DNA of 64,000 nt from Membranipora membranacea. Its lineage: Eukaryota > Bryozoa > Gymnolaemata > Cheilostomatida > Membraniporidae. The position numbers and the translations under genes are program-made. The stretch spans positions 22,751,681 to 22,815,680 of the forward strand of contig OU612071.1 of NCBI GenBank assembly GCA_914767715.1. The letters run 5' to 3'. The notes beneath the pieces were generated by a model. It was not told the origin of the DNA, did no database searches, and was given only the letters and a program-made list of their open reading frames with translations. Of this stretch, positions 25,063-35,735 are shown piece by piece (the stretch's first letter is position 1; each line of letters opens with the position of its first letter).

Positions 25063-25149
25063 GTTTTAAAAATTATAATAAAACATTGACTAGATTTATA
25101 ATAAATGAATCAAGCTATTCGATTGAGCAGTTTTACACATAATGAGCGA

Positions 25150-25620
25150 AAACAGTATTTACGGCAGTTTACACGGTAGGCTGGCACTCTGTATCTACCA
25201 GATGGGAGTTACTCTAGCGTTATGACAGTGTCTTTGCCCGAAGCGAACATTCTCAGGCATTTAGTTTTGAAGAATTTATCGAATATATCGTCTATGGTTG
25301 TAACTTCAAGCCTGCCTTTGCTTAGTCTACGTTCTGTGTTGATGAGGTGATTGTACTGGTTCTTAATATCAGATGAGAGGTGTCCGTATATAATACATAG
25401 GTGATATTGTAGGACACTCTCGAGAAATGAGGTGTATGCCAGCTTGATGGTAGTGTTGTCTTGACATTCATAAAGGCTAGCTGCTTCATGATGAATAGTC
25501 GTTTGTTAGCTTTGCTGATGATGTTTTTGGGGTTCGTATTGAAGTTAAGCTTATGATTGAGTGTGGTGCCAAGATATTTGTATTCATCTACTCGTTCGAT
25601 GGCGGAGTTGTTGATCATGA
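25150..25620 (-). pseudogene. LINE reverse-transcriptase C-terminal relic
   Basis: The minus strand reads VDEYKYLGTTLNHKLNF and then KANKRLFIMKQL, the conserved block downstream of the catalytic site in CR1/L2/jockey-like LINEs. The frame is lost further on. A paralogous relic lies at 50270-50640 (+), where VESYKYL and KLFIIKKIANL can be read. Confidence 0.8.
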
Positions 25621-28600
25621 TGGGTGGAGGGTCAGGATCATCGCGTAGATTACAGAAAACAACAACTTATAAGCTACCATCTCATGTTGTTGACTAAAGG
25701 TCATCAACTGTTTTCACCACTTGATGTTAATGTGGAAAATTCTTTGTTTCCATGGCAACAGAAGCACAACACATTTTCTATACACAGGCAGAGGAGAGGT
25801 GTATATTTGCTTATGAAACCTAGACAGAAAAAGCGCATTTTAATAGGGTTTGGAATTATGTTCCATACGAGAACATATTGCATAAAGCATGACTTGATGA
25901 TGCACTGCTGCTGCTGCTGCTGTTATAGTAAATCATCGGAGTCCTCCCAAGACATTCATGTGTCTATTATGTTGTCGGATCGAGAAAGATCACGACAGTT
26001 CACTGCTGGCAGAGTTCATATGAGATTACCTTCTATTACTGAATGCAGTTTTTCGGTAGTTTGATGATTTTATTACTGAACTACACCCTGGGGCAAATGC
26101 CCCAGGCAACTGAGAAATTGCAACGCCAAGTTGTAACTGTCATACGTAACTCCCGATCGTAACTCGCAATTGTAACTGATTCTTCAGAGCAAAAACCACT
26201 GTTCTTTATACTGACCTGTATAAATAGGTCGTAAAAATAGAAACGGGTGGGATTATACGTCATTATTTTGATGGCCAACCTCGCATTTAGATGGTAATTA
26301 AATGTGCAAAAAATGGAAGTAAATGCGGAAGAGTATAATAATTAATCAGATTAGGACCATGGCAACCATGACAGTGCAATATACAACGCCTAACTTCATG
26401 CAGAGTCATGCACCTAGGCGTGTCACATACAGTGTATGTGACACGCCTAGGTGTATGTGACAATGTGATTATCAATCTGATCAAGCTATCAAACAGGATT
26501 CTAGAGTATGTTTTTGGCAATTGTTTTTTAAATCCACTCTAGTTTTATTTAATATCAAATAGAGTCAATAGCTGCATTATACAATTAAAACCTTCCACAT
26601 TCAATTATTCAATTATTTAGGAGTTACCTAGCCATGAAGAAAACAACTTGATTTTGGGGTCTACCCTTACCTTTGGAGCAATTGGAAACAAACTGGATGA
26701 AAAAGAGAGGAATTTGCTAATTTCAAGTTATTAAAACATGTTAAAGTTATGCACTATCAAAAAAATTTCTAATTTTCGTGAAAATCTTGCAAAGCAGATT
26801 TCTGAATGAAAATTTTTCATTCTTCATATAACATTACCAGTCAAGCGATGCGAAGCATACATCAATCAAATATCCACAATCTATCTGCACAGCCTAGGCC
26901 TACTCCTACTCCAACTGATAGGACCAAAGTTCACTATCCCCTCTTCAAGCAGCTCGGCAGGAGGGTGCAACTCTAAACATAGGCAAATTGGATCATGCAT
27001 GACCAAGGGCCACAAGCGGCTGATCACAGTCACCGGTCTACAATCGATCATCATTTGAAGGTATGCATTGAGATAACCATAACTGACATCGACTAGCAAT
27101 TGCTTTATGATATAACCCCTTTTGTCGGCTGGAAGTTGAAATTGAGGCTCAAAAAGAGTTTATTTTAATTGTTATGAATAAATATTCTATTTTCAAGCAG
27201 AATGCTTGCTTACAAAAGACTTCGAATTAGAAGCCTGAGTGTATGCTAGTTCGCAATGCATTTATGATATCACTGGGAAGGTAAATATCGTATTTACGAA
27301 TCGTCAATTGTCCTGCTTGGTGATGGAGTCTTAGATAAAACCTATAGCCAGGCAAGATCATGTAGATAGATCATGTTACATGTCTGATTTAATTAAAGTT
27401 TCGGTAAAACTTCTTCACACAAACAAGTTACTTATTGGGAAAAATTTGTTTGTCATTTCACAGTTATTTGCATAAAATCAAATAATATCATAAATATCAT
27501 CTTAATTTTCCCGTCCATCAGTTTGTTTTGTTTCATTGCGGTTAGTTACCATTGTAAACATACCAAGTGTGATTTTCTACCAGCTGCTACCATTATCGCA
27601 TGCTTGATTTAACAGCGAGTAACTAAAACCACAATTCTGTCTGATTACTAATTGTCTCCGTCGTTAAATACTCAATGAAAAGCAGTGAAACCCATTACCC
27701 TCCAAACAAGATATTCTATCATTGAAAATGGCACATTCAAAGAATTTGAAGCGTGAAATCTTTTTGGATCACATCTTATCTTCCAAACTTTGGTCCATCA
27801 AGTTAGCATGTCGCTGGAGCAGCTCCGCAAAATGGTTAGAAAACTCAGTTGAATGGAATATTCCCCATTGAGGCCAATTAGTTCAGTTAGACAAACTTGT
27901 CATTTTGTACTTTGAAGCGCAGGGCCAGCAAAGTTTCAGCACAAGAAAAGATTTGTAAATAACATGAAGAGACTCTTAATAGCATTATTGGCAGGAATTC
28001 TGGACTATAAATTCACCGAGACATAAAAGTATGTATATAGCGTTATGCTGAGATGCTACTGACATAAGATTAATATATTAGAGCACAGCTATTTCATACC
28101 AGTGTAGAAAACACTGCACATATTGAGCCAGAGAAACTTTATCAGGCGAGAGAGACAACGATGCTAGGGCGAGCTGCTATCATCATCAGACTCAATTCTC
28201 CAGATATTATCCTACGATGAAAGATGATCACTCACATCTTCTAACGCTTGTTTGTAAATTCAATCATGACGATACCATTGATTTCATGTCCACCAGTAAT
28301 AGATTGTTACCAGCTCCATTTCAACGCTAAGTGATTCCGAAAACTTGTTAACTGGCAAGGGCTCTTCAAACGTTCAAACGCTCAAAGATGGGTAGATCAC
28401 AGGAAAGATGTGTACTGGAACGGTGGCAAAAAATCTGATTAATCTTGATTATTTTCTGTTTTATGACATATGGGATGCCTGCCTTCCATTGCAGTCAATA
28501 TGTTTGGTTTTGTCAAATGAAAAGCTAAAGAAAAAATAGTTTAAATCTTAGTTTCATGATGTGCTAGAGATAAAATTTTACAGGAGAGCAACAAATGTAC

Positions 28601-28875
28601 TCAGAGAGAAGGAGAAAGTGAACAGAATGTTTCACATAATTTGCCACAAGATTCAATATTTCGTTTGTTGAGTAGAGCTATGGAATAAACTGAAGGTTTT
28701 GCCATTTCTTTTTTATGGGATACAATACCAGTGTACTAGTATGTGCTGTTATGACCAATTATCTGGCAGTATTTATAATTACTGTTCAAAGCTCATAACC
28801 CAATCATATAAACTAAATTTGTGCCAGCATAGATGATGAACTGTGCATAATGTTCACTACGTAACGTGTTAAAAA
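25621..28875. other. Non-coding stretch with one strong palindrome
   Basis: No gene supported. A short (GCT)n run at about 25906-25922, and the palindrome at 26411-26453 listed separately. The ORFs here are short, overlapping and without domains. Confidence 0.5.
26411..26453. repeat. 43-bp near-perfect palindrome
   Basis: Arms of 21 bp (CACCTAGGCGTGTCACATACA and its complement) around a single G. The right arm is followed by a direct repeat of GTATGTGACA. It could extrude as a cruciform. No target duplication found on the flanks. Confidence 0.85.
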
Positions 28876-29217
28876 TAGTGATGGCAAATTGTCAGATTTT
28901 GGCGAGATAGTACGAAAACGAGACAGCAATAAATTTCGTGTCCGAGACATACATCGATGCCGATAAAATTGAAAAGTGACCCTTTGGGTTGAATTCAATA
29001 TGGTACAGAAATTACTTTGGCATGTTGATATTAACACTTTGGAAGATCAATATAATACAGTATAGTTAGGTGTTGTCTGTACATTTGGCACATTGAGTAA
29101 TCATCATAACAATGTTTATAATTAAGAGGTCACGACATATTACTGTCTCGGCGATATGGGGCAGTGTCTGGAGGAGACAAGTCTCAAGTGATTGAGACCG
29201 AGACATTGCCATCACAT
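28876..29217. mobile_element. Degraded hAT element (342 bp), inverted relative of the 3.6-kb copy
   Basis: The left end TAGTGATGGCAAATTGTC continues into ...AGATTTTGGCGAGA, the complement of the right end of the element at 3614-4683. The right end is TTGCCATCAC(AT). Flanks GTTAAAAA (28868-28875) and GTTGAAAT (29218-29225) match at 6 of 8 positions, an eroded target duplication. GAGAC motifs persist inside. Internally deleted relative to the 1,070-bp copy. Confidence 0.78.
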
Positions 29218-29832
29218 GTTGAAATGCTAGATTATCACGTTTAATAACATCAATATATTTATATGTATATGCATTGATATTAATCAATGGATTTGTGGTA
29301 AAATACAATATATGGCTATTTGTTGAGAAATTACATCTCTATATAACTCTGTGTCAGTATTTGGATCTAACTGAAATTCTGGCAACCTCTATGTTATGGA
29401 TTGACTGGCGCCTCAGTAAAAACCTTCAAAAACTCAAGCAAGCTTGGTAACAACAGTTTACGGGCGGCTGTACCATTAATGAACTTTTGGACTAATAAAA
29501 TATGAGAAATTATTTCCAGCAACCATGCATAAATCGCCAAATGCTTGTTCAGGGTCAGATATGTTCACCTAATCCATGAACATATATATCAGTGAGTATC
29601 ACTAAATTTTGGTGCCCCCTGAAACCTTGATATGATTGTAAAACACATTGCTCAACAGACGCAGTTATGGGAAGGTAGATTAAAAGCAACATACTTATAT
29701 TTTACATACCATTGGCTGGCGTATGAATATATTGTTATAAAAAATCGATATTGCATGTTTGAAGCGCTTGAAATATTTAGAGCCTCTCAATTTAAAATTT
29801 TCTCAGTTTCTCTCCCTTGATTGAGAAGAGAC
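29218..29832. other. Upstream region of the lectin pseudogene
   Basis: No coding exon seen. Its 3' part would hold the promoter and 5' UTR of the lectin gene that starts at 29833; I recognise no clear TATA box. Confidence 0.4.
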
Positions 29833-32430
29833 ATGGAGATAATAGGTTTAATGATCACCCTGGTACTAGTCTGTACTGGGCTTACTGTTGCAAAATATGA
29901 AGCAGCTTCGTTTGAGATTCTTATGGTCGACAACACACCTCAAACATCATAGCTCACATCATCTGGAATCAAATGCGCACTAGCTTGCCATGTCAGATCA
30001 GAATGCCAGGGTACGGTTGCCCAAAACCACCAATTTTTCCCACATAATATCCACAGTGCCTGTAATTATGGCGGTTTTGGTCGACCAAAACCGCCACTGC
30101 AGCTGCAAATCATACTTGTTTTCTTTTTTAGTGGCGGCGTTGGTCGATCAAAACCGCCACTGTAGTTGCAAATCATACTTGTTTTCTTTTTAGTGGCGGT
30201 TTTGGTCGACCAAAGCCGCCACTGTAGCTGCAAATCATACTTGTTTTCATTTGAGCGGCGGTTTTGGTCGACCAAAACTGCCAATAAAGAATGTTTATTT
30301 CATACAGGTGAGCACAACTCCGACCATAAATAGACTGATCATGTGATATATACTTTTCGTAAGTTCTTCAAGACCGGAAACCTTGCCAGTGCTAGGTACT
30401 AGTGACTAGTGCTTTGCAATTTAGCTTGTAATAGTTGGGAAATAGAAACATGGCTAGTGCTTATGGTTTCTATGATCGATGCCAATTATTTGACTGTTAT
30501 TACATGGGATCAGCCAACCACAGCTATGGATGTGGTCATCCAGCATCTCATCATTCATGTAAGTCAACTGCAGTACAAGTTTCACAATATTATTATAGTT
30601 ATGCTAAACTAGTAAGTATGTTATTATGTATGTATGATCAAGGAGTAACAGGTCATCCTTGGTAGTCACTAGTTTCTAGCACTGGGAATATGTCCGGTCT
30701 TGAGGAAATTCCGAAGAGTATATGTCAAATGATCAGTTTATTTATGGTGGGAGTTGTGCTCACCTGTCTGAAATACGAATTCTTTATTGGCGGTTTTGGT
30801 CGACAAAAAGCAAGTATGATTTGCAGCTACAGTGGCGGTTTTGGTCGACCGAAACCACCACAAAAAAGAAAACACGTATGATTGGCAGCTAAAATGGCGG
30901 TTTTGGTCGGCCAAAACCGCCATTATTACAGGCACTGGGGATATTTTGTGGGAAAAGTTGGTGGTTTTGGTCAACCGTAGCCAGGGATACAACTATTCAT
31001 CACAGATAGAGGATACAGATGTTAATTGTTTCATGTATGAGTGGCTGATGCCTGGCAGAGGAGATGTCAAAGTTTTTGCTACTAGACCAACTGTAATCAC
31101 ATCACATCCTCTGATATTTGGTTAGCATGTCCAACTTTCTTTCCCTTCACGTTGAAACAAAATCATTATGAGTGATTGTGATCCTTTTCTCTATGGAAGA
31201 CATAAAAGACAGCTTTGACTAGTTTTATCGTTTGTGATATTTTTGTTAGTCATTCTATTCAAACAACATAACACAGATATACATGATATATGAACTGTTT
31301 TAGCTTTAGAGGATACTGCAGAGCTATCGACTACAGGTACAGTAGGTAATCTTCATGCATCAAATGCAATAGACGGGATATATGATGGCAGCTCAAAGTC
31401 TATTGCCCACAGTCAGATAGAGCCTTCCCCTTGGCTGCAGATCAACCTAGATTAACCAGCTGTGGTGAGAGGAGTAAAGATCTGGAATCGTGTCGCTGGT
31501 AGCAACCCGGGTATGCAGTAGCTCATTGGATTTGTCAGAAATTTTCCTGCGTTTAACGCTACAGTTCACAGTTAACGCATTGTCTAATAATAGTGCCAAA
31601 TTTGAGATTCATTGCGCCTAATTTCGTTGAAACAGCAAAATTTAGCTCTTAAGTGTTAGGGCAGTATATTTTCACACAGGGATGAAATATTTGGATCTTT
31701 TTCCTTTTTTCAATGCAACATCCATCTTTTACTATCTCTTGAGATAAGGTAATAAAGTTTAATTTTGATAAAATCTTTGAGTCTTGCTAATCTCTTCTAA
31801 AACTTGAAAGTTTGTGCTGCAGACTTTAACTTGTATTATCCTAGTCTTTAGTGATTGTTTTATTGCATTACTTTATTTTTACAATATGACATATCACATC
31901 AAAGGGTGGCTTTGGTTAGTAGAATCATACCACTGTTCAGCACCAACGACTAGTGAAGAGCTAGAGCGCTAATCAATTACACTCGCTCCCCATCTTTAAT
32001 AAAGAATATTCTACGCTGTGATTAGCATGCTCACTTTTTACCACTCACAGTCAAATAATTGCCCCGCCCCTACCATCCCCACATAATGTGTACAAATATT
32101 TCGTTGCTTGCATGGCTCAATTCTTGGTTCCCTGATTAGTTGGCTATGGGCAAGTGCATAACCACCTGTGACCAATACTTTCATCAATTCTTTGTCTCAG
32201 TTATTGGACTGAGACTTCAGAATGTGTTAATAACAGTTGCTATGTCATTTGATGATGAGGGATTCGGAGAGCGCCTTACTGACTCAGCATGCTCATATTC
32301 TCCAGGAGTTCAGCCCCCTGTAGGGATACACCTGTGTTATAAAGCTATGGGTGGTAAATGTGTGAGAATCACAGCTGCTAGTGTAAACGATTATCTTAAT
32401 TTGTGGGAGATCGAGATTCATGTGTATTAA
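29833..32430 (+). pseudogene. PAN/apple plus fucolectin-like (FTP) lectin pseudogene
   Basis: Reading starts at ATG 29833 with a signal peptide (MEIIGLMITLVLVCTGLTVA). It continues as a PAN-like module (CALACHVRSECQGYNYSS, NCFMYEW) to a donor at 31120. Exon 31310-31510 gives the start of a fucolectin-tachylectin-4-pentraxin domain (LHASNAIDG, PWLQINLD, VKIWNRV). The last exon 32201-32430 finishes it (ACSYSPG, KCVRITA, LWEIEIHVY) and ends in TAA. All junctions are GT/AG with consistent phase. The family binds fucose-type glycans in secreted immune or egg lectins. Defects: TAG at 29950-29952, TAA at 31453-31455 where the domain normally continues, and a 968-bp foldback insertion (30012-30979) after codon CAG in the PAN exon. 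Removing the insertion and one duplication copy restores reading across the site, so the gene was whole at that point when hit. Stops could be strain-specific or sequencing errors, but three lesions favour a pseudogene. Confidence 0.85.
30012..30979. mobile_element. Foldback element (968 bp) built of palindromes, inserted in the PAN exon
   Basis: The ends TACGGTTG(C/A)CCAAAACC are inverted at both sides, flanked by an exact 7-bp duplication GCCAGGG (30005-30011 and 30980-30986). The arms run about 30012-30410 and 30663-30979. Each arm holds a tandem array of a ~62-bp unit, each unit containing a 26-bp palindrome made of GGCGGTTTTGGTC and its complement. Units start at 30070, 30133, 30195 and 30257 on the left and at 30789, 30834 and 30896 on the right. 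The inner 250 bp has a 76-codon open frame (30435-30665), rich in Cys and Tyr, that I do not recognise. No transposase. Unrelated in sequence to the foldback at 20.5-24.2 kb. Confidence 0.9.
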
Positions 32431-33203
32431 AAGTTGCATTTATACTTACTATTAAGCACTGATACTTAACTGATAACATAATTATATGTTTTGTGAAAAG
32501 TTGCTATCCTAGATGCCAATAAATAAAGTTTATAACTAAAGATGTTGGAAAGTAATGTGGGATAAACAATTACTAAATTAGGTTTTATAATTAAATCGAT
32601 ATTATAATAATAGGATCAGTGGATATTATAATGAAAAAAATTATTGTGACCTGACACTGAAAATGCAATCCTAATATTGTTTACCTCTGGTTCAACACTC
32701 TACTTGCTGGCCTCTCAATCTTTTCACCAAGAATTGTCCAGTTGAGAGAAACTTGAAGAAAAAAAAGCCTTTAGATAATAACCTGCACTAGGATAGAGTA
32801 ACTATTATATAAAGCAAGCAATAAAATTATATAGAAATTGCCTTTTACGATTACGATTATTACTCTGATTCAATCTGATTCGCCTCTCTTTCTGTCTGAG
32901 ATTATATTGTAATGATTATTACATATACGATATTTATTTGTTATGTGAAATAGAACTGACTATGAGCTTTGTTTATAGATGTTGTGGATGGGACTTACTC
33001 GAAATGAAAATGCTTTTCAGAGAAGGTAATACAATAATCTACAAAACAGTTATTTCCCAATATAAAAACAATTGCTTAATTATACCTTATGTCATATCTA
33101 TATGTAATGGAATAATCACAATCCTCCTTATTTTACTCAATGGCACAGGGTTGTTTGCTCTCTGATACCTCTCAACACTGAACTTACCAACAAGATTCGA
33201 ATG
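32431..33203. other. 3' flank of the lectin pseudogene
   Basis: AATAAA at about 32519-32524 is a plausible poly(A) signal, about 90 nt after the stop. The remainder is AT-rich with no gene seen. Confidence 0.45.
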
Positions 33204-33357
33204 ATCAGGTGTGTGTGTGTGTGCGTGTGTGTGTGTGCATGTGTGTGTGCATGCATGCATGTATGTATGTATGTATGTATGTATGTATGTATGTATGTAT
33301 GTATGTATGTATGTATGTATGTATGTATGTATGTATGTATGTATGTATGTATGTATA
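33204..33357. repeat. (TG)n followed by (TGTA)n microsatellite
   Basis: A GT-rich run to about 33250, then about 25 units of ATGT. The long Thr-His-Ile-Tyr-type frame on the minus strand is a product of this repeat, not a protein. Confidence 0.97.
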
Positions 33358-33484
33358 TACCTTTATTATATAACTACTGATAAATAAAATTGCTGGACTG
33401 CTGATAAAACTGTTAAATGAGCTCATAAAATGCAGGTACAAATAGAAAAAATAAAAGTGGAAAGGACAAATTTAAAATTTTCAA

Positions 33485-34390
33485 TAAGTATAATGTCAGA
33501 TCTTTATGAGGTTAGTATGATACTGTCTTGCGGCAGCATATCCACAATATTTCTCAAAGTTGCATAATTATAATAAGTGAGATGTTAAGAATTCAATAAA
33601 AGATGTTTCTAGGGTGGAACAACATGCTGAATCCAATATTAAGGGTGTACCCAGTTGTAGCGATCATGTCAGCGGCAGCATATCCTCATTTCCTCTAAAA
33701 ATTGCTTTTAACGATTGAAATATTATTAAGAGTTTAAATAAAAGGTGTTTCAAGGGTATAATAACGTGCTGAATATAAAGAAATAAGGGTGTAACCTAGA
33801 ACAAGTTTGATCCAATTGCCTGCATGCCTGTTGCTTCCCATCCACTGGTCACGCCGCGGCGTGACCAGTGGATTGGAAGCCACTCGGAATGCAGGCAAAT
33901 GGACCAAGCTTGGTCTAGTGTACCCAGTCGTAGCAATCATGTCAGCAAAAGATCGGCAGCGCGGCAGCATATCGCAATTTTTCTCAAAATCGCTTATAAT
34001 AAGTGAAATGTTACAAGATTTAAACAAGGGTATATCTAGGGTAGAACAACATGCTGAATCTAAAACTGAGAGTGTACCCGGTTGTAGCAATCATGTCAGC
34101 GGCAGCGCGGCAGCATACCTGCAATTTTCTTCACAATCGGTTAGGTAAGTGAAATGTTAAGTGATTAATATGGTCAGCAGGAAACACGACTATATGTATG
34201 ATTTTAACAAGATATTCTATCACATAATTTTAAAAGGTGGTCAGCGACAGCACTACATCACAATGAGAACAAGACAAAAAGCAGCCTAGACGTGAGACAA
34301 ATTTGATGTATGAAAAAAGTGTGTACCCAGTTGAAGAGGTCAGCTGCAGCACTACTGCATATCCCAAATATTCACACTATCGATATTTGA
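33485..34390. repeat. ~150-bp minisatellite, about four to five degenerate copies
   Basis: Recurring blocks: GTGTACCCAGTTGTAGC, ATCATGTCAGCGGCAGCATA, a stretch ending AATAAGTGA(A/G)ATGTTA, then GGGTAGAACAACATGCTGAAT. Clear copies end near 33670, 33925, 34085 and 34150; the last two (34230-34390) are eroded. A 121-bp MITE interrupts one copy at 33797-33917. Confidence 0.8.
33797..33917. mobile_element. Hairpin hAT-like MITE (121 bp) in the minisatellite
   Basis: The whole element folds on itself: the left half from TAGAACAAGTTTG and the right half from TAGACCAAGCTTG (minus strand) stay paired to a perfect 34-bp GC-rich centre (ATCCACTGGTCACGCCG and its complement). Flanks are GTGTAACC (33789-33796) and GTGTACCC (33918-33925), an 8-bp duplication with one mismatch inside the recurrent minisatellite motif. 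Same family as 2226-2293. Confidence 0.82.
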
Positions 34391-34393
34391 TTA

Positions 34394-35479
34394 GTGGGAA
34401 GTCAAGAGTTTGATGCAGTTCACACAGGTCAAGACTATAGTCCTGGGTTCTACATTGTATATGTTTTATCATTGCATGAGGTGGTTGGCGAGAGACAGCG
34501 CTACCGCATATCCCCATATCATGTCATTAGCATGTTAGGAAAGTATGCGAAGCTGGCATATCGAAGTTTTTCAGACTCTGACAGTTGGCTTTCTTTGCTG
34601 AAAAGAGAGGCACTCATTGAACTCTTTGCTCATGGGTTCTGCAAAAGATATCCAGCCAAAAAATGTCATAAGAGGCAATTGAAATATCAAAAATGTTGTT
34701 GGTAATTGCCCCAAGACAGTGGTCTTAAGACCATACAATATCATACTAGTCCCATAAGTAGTTTGACATAATTCAATTGAAATTTTTCAATTTGTGCTGG
34801 TCTGATACGATCAGACTTCTCTACAAGTTTACTTCGTGGATTAATAATGCAATGCAATTTCAACCTGGAATTCCCTGATGATTAGATTAGTTAGACTACA
34901 CAGAATAGGAGTTATTTCCCCACACATATAATGCCAAAACAAAAGACCTTTTAATTTCTAAATATGACCACTACAACTGGGTACACCCAGTGAATTTTAC
35001 AGAACATACACCAATGAAGTATAAAACGTGATCAATATCCTGCCATCAAATATTGTCCGTGCCATAACAACTTTTGCTATAGCTGCTTCTGGCCCACAAC
35101 CTTTTCTGAGATATTGAAGAGGCTATAAATAGTCATTCACAACTCAGTTCGTTAAAAGTATTTTGGCTTAGAGTTGCTGTAGAGTTATCTTCTCATTTTC
35201 ATACAATTTGTTCTTATTATGAACTAGAAGTTATCCCACTTTGCCCAATTTTTCATATCTCGTCCTTGTATCCGGCTAAACATAGAGAACTCTTTACAGA
35301 AGAAGAATCTAGGATCAAAAATTGAATGTCTCTGAACAATAGAAATTTTATCAGCATACAAGTTCTTCCTGTATACAGGTATTATTTCAAACTCCAAGTA
35401 CCAAGCAGAACAATCAATTGTGTTAATGTCGTTAAAAAACTCTCCATAAACCCTTATACTTGCAAGATAATAATAGAAT
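34394..35479. other. Region with one unassigned 103-codon frame
   Basis: A + strand frame 34394-34705 (ISPYHVISMLGKYAKLAYRS, ELFAHGFCKRYPAKK) has protein-like composition but no family I know and no clear splice sites. The rest shows nothing. Confidence 0.35.
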
Positions 35480-35491
35480 AGATAGCGATAG

Positions 35492-35721
35492 ATCGCTTCT
35501 CGGCCTATTGGCTAAGATCAAAGTGTCACTGCCAATGGCTGATTAGTGCCAGTTCAGTTTTGGCAGCTTGCTGCGCACTCATGATTAGGAGGTCTTCTAT
35601 GGCCTCACCTCTAGGATGCATTCTAGTTTTCTAGGATGTATCACATTCTCAGTATGAGGATTAGGGTACCTTGCGTCCCTCTTTAGGGGCAGCCCAATCT
35701 TTTGTTTCTTAGCAAACAGCA
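35492..35721 (+). pseudogene. U2 snRNA-headed retrocopy (chimeric, SINE-like)
   Basis: The first 34 nt match the 5' end of U2 snRNA (ATCGCTTCTCGGCC.ATTGGCTAAGATC...) with one substitution and one inserted A, then depart from U2. The segment is bracketed by a 14-bp direct repeat AGATAGCGATAGAT at 35480-35493 and 35722-35735, overlapping the U2 start by two bases. This is the structure of LINE-mediated retroposition of a chimera (U2 5' end joined to another sequence of about 195 bp), or of a SINE with a U2-derived head. No poly(A) tail is seen at its 3' end. Not a working U2 gene: the branch-point-recognition region and the stem-loops beyond it are absent. Confidence 0.8.
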
Positions 35722-35735
35722 AGATAGCGATAGAT

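Noticed and set aside
25906-25922. (GCT)n run as a coding trinucleotide repeat
   Set aside because: Only about five units, and the frame containing it has no domain or splice support.
30066-30284. Minus-strand frame with repeated GGFDRP-like peptides
   Set aside because: Translation of the palindrome array in the foldback arm.
33205-33441. Thr-His-Ile-Tyr repeat protein on the minus strand
   Set aside because: Produced by the (TGTA)n microsatellite.
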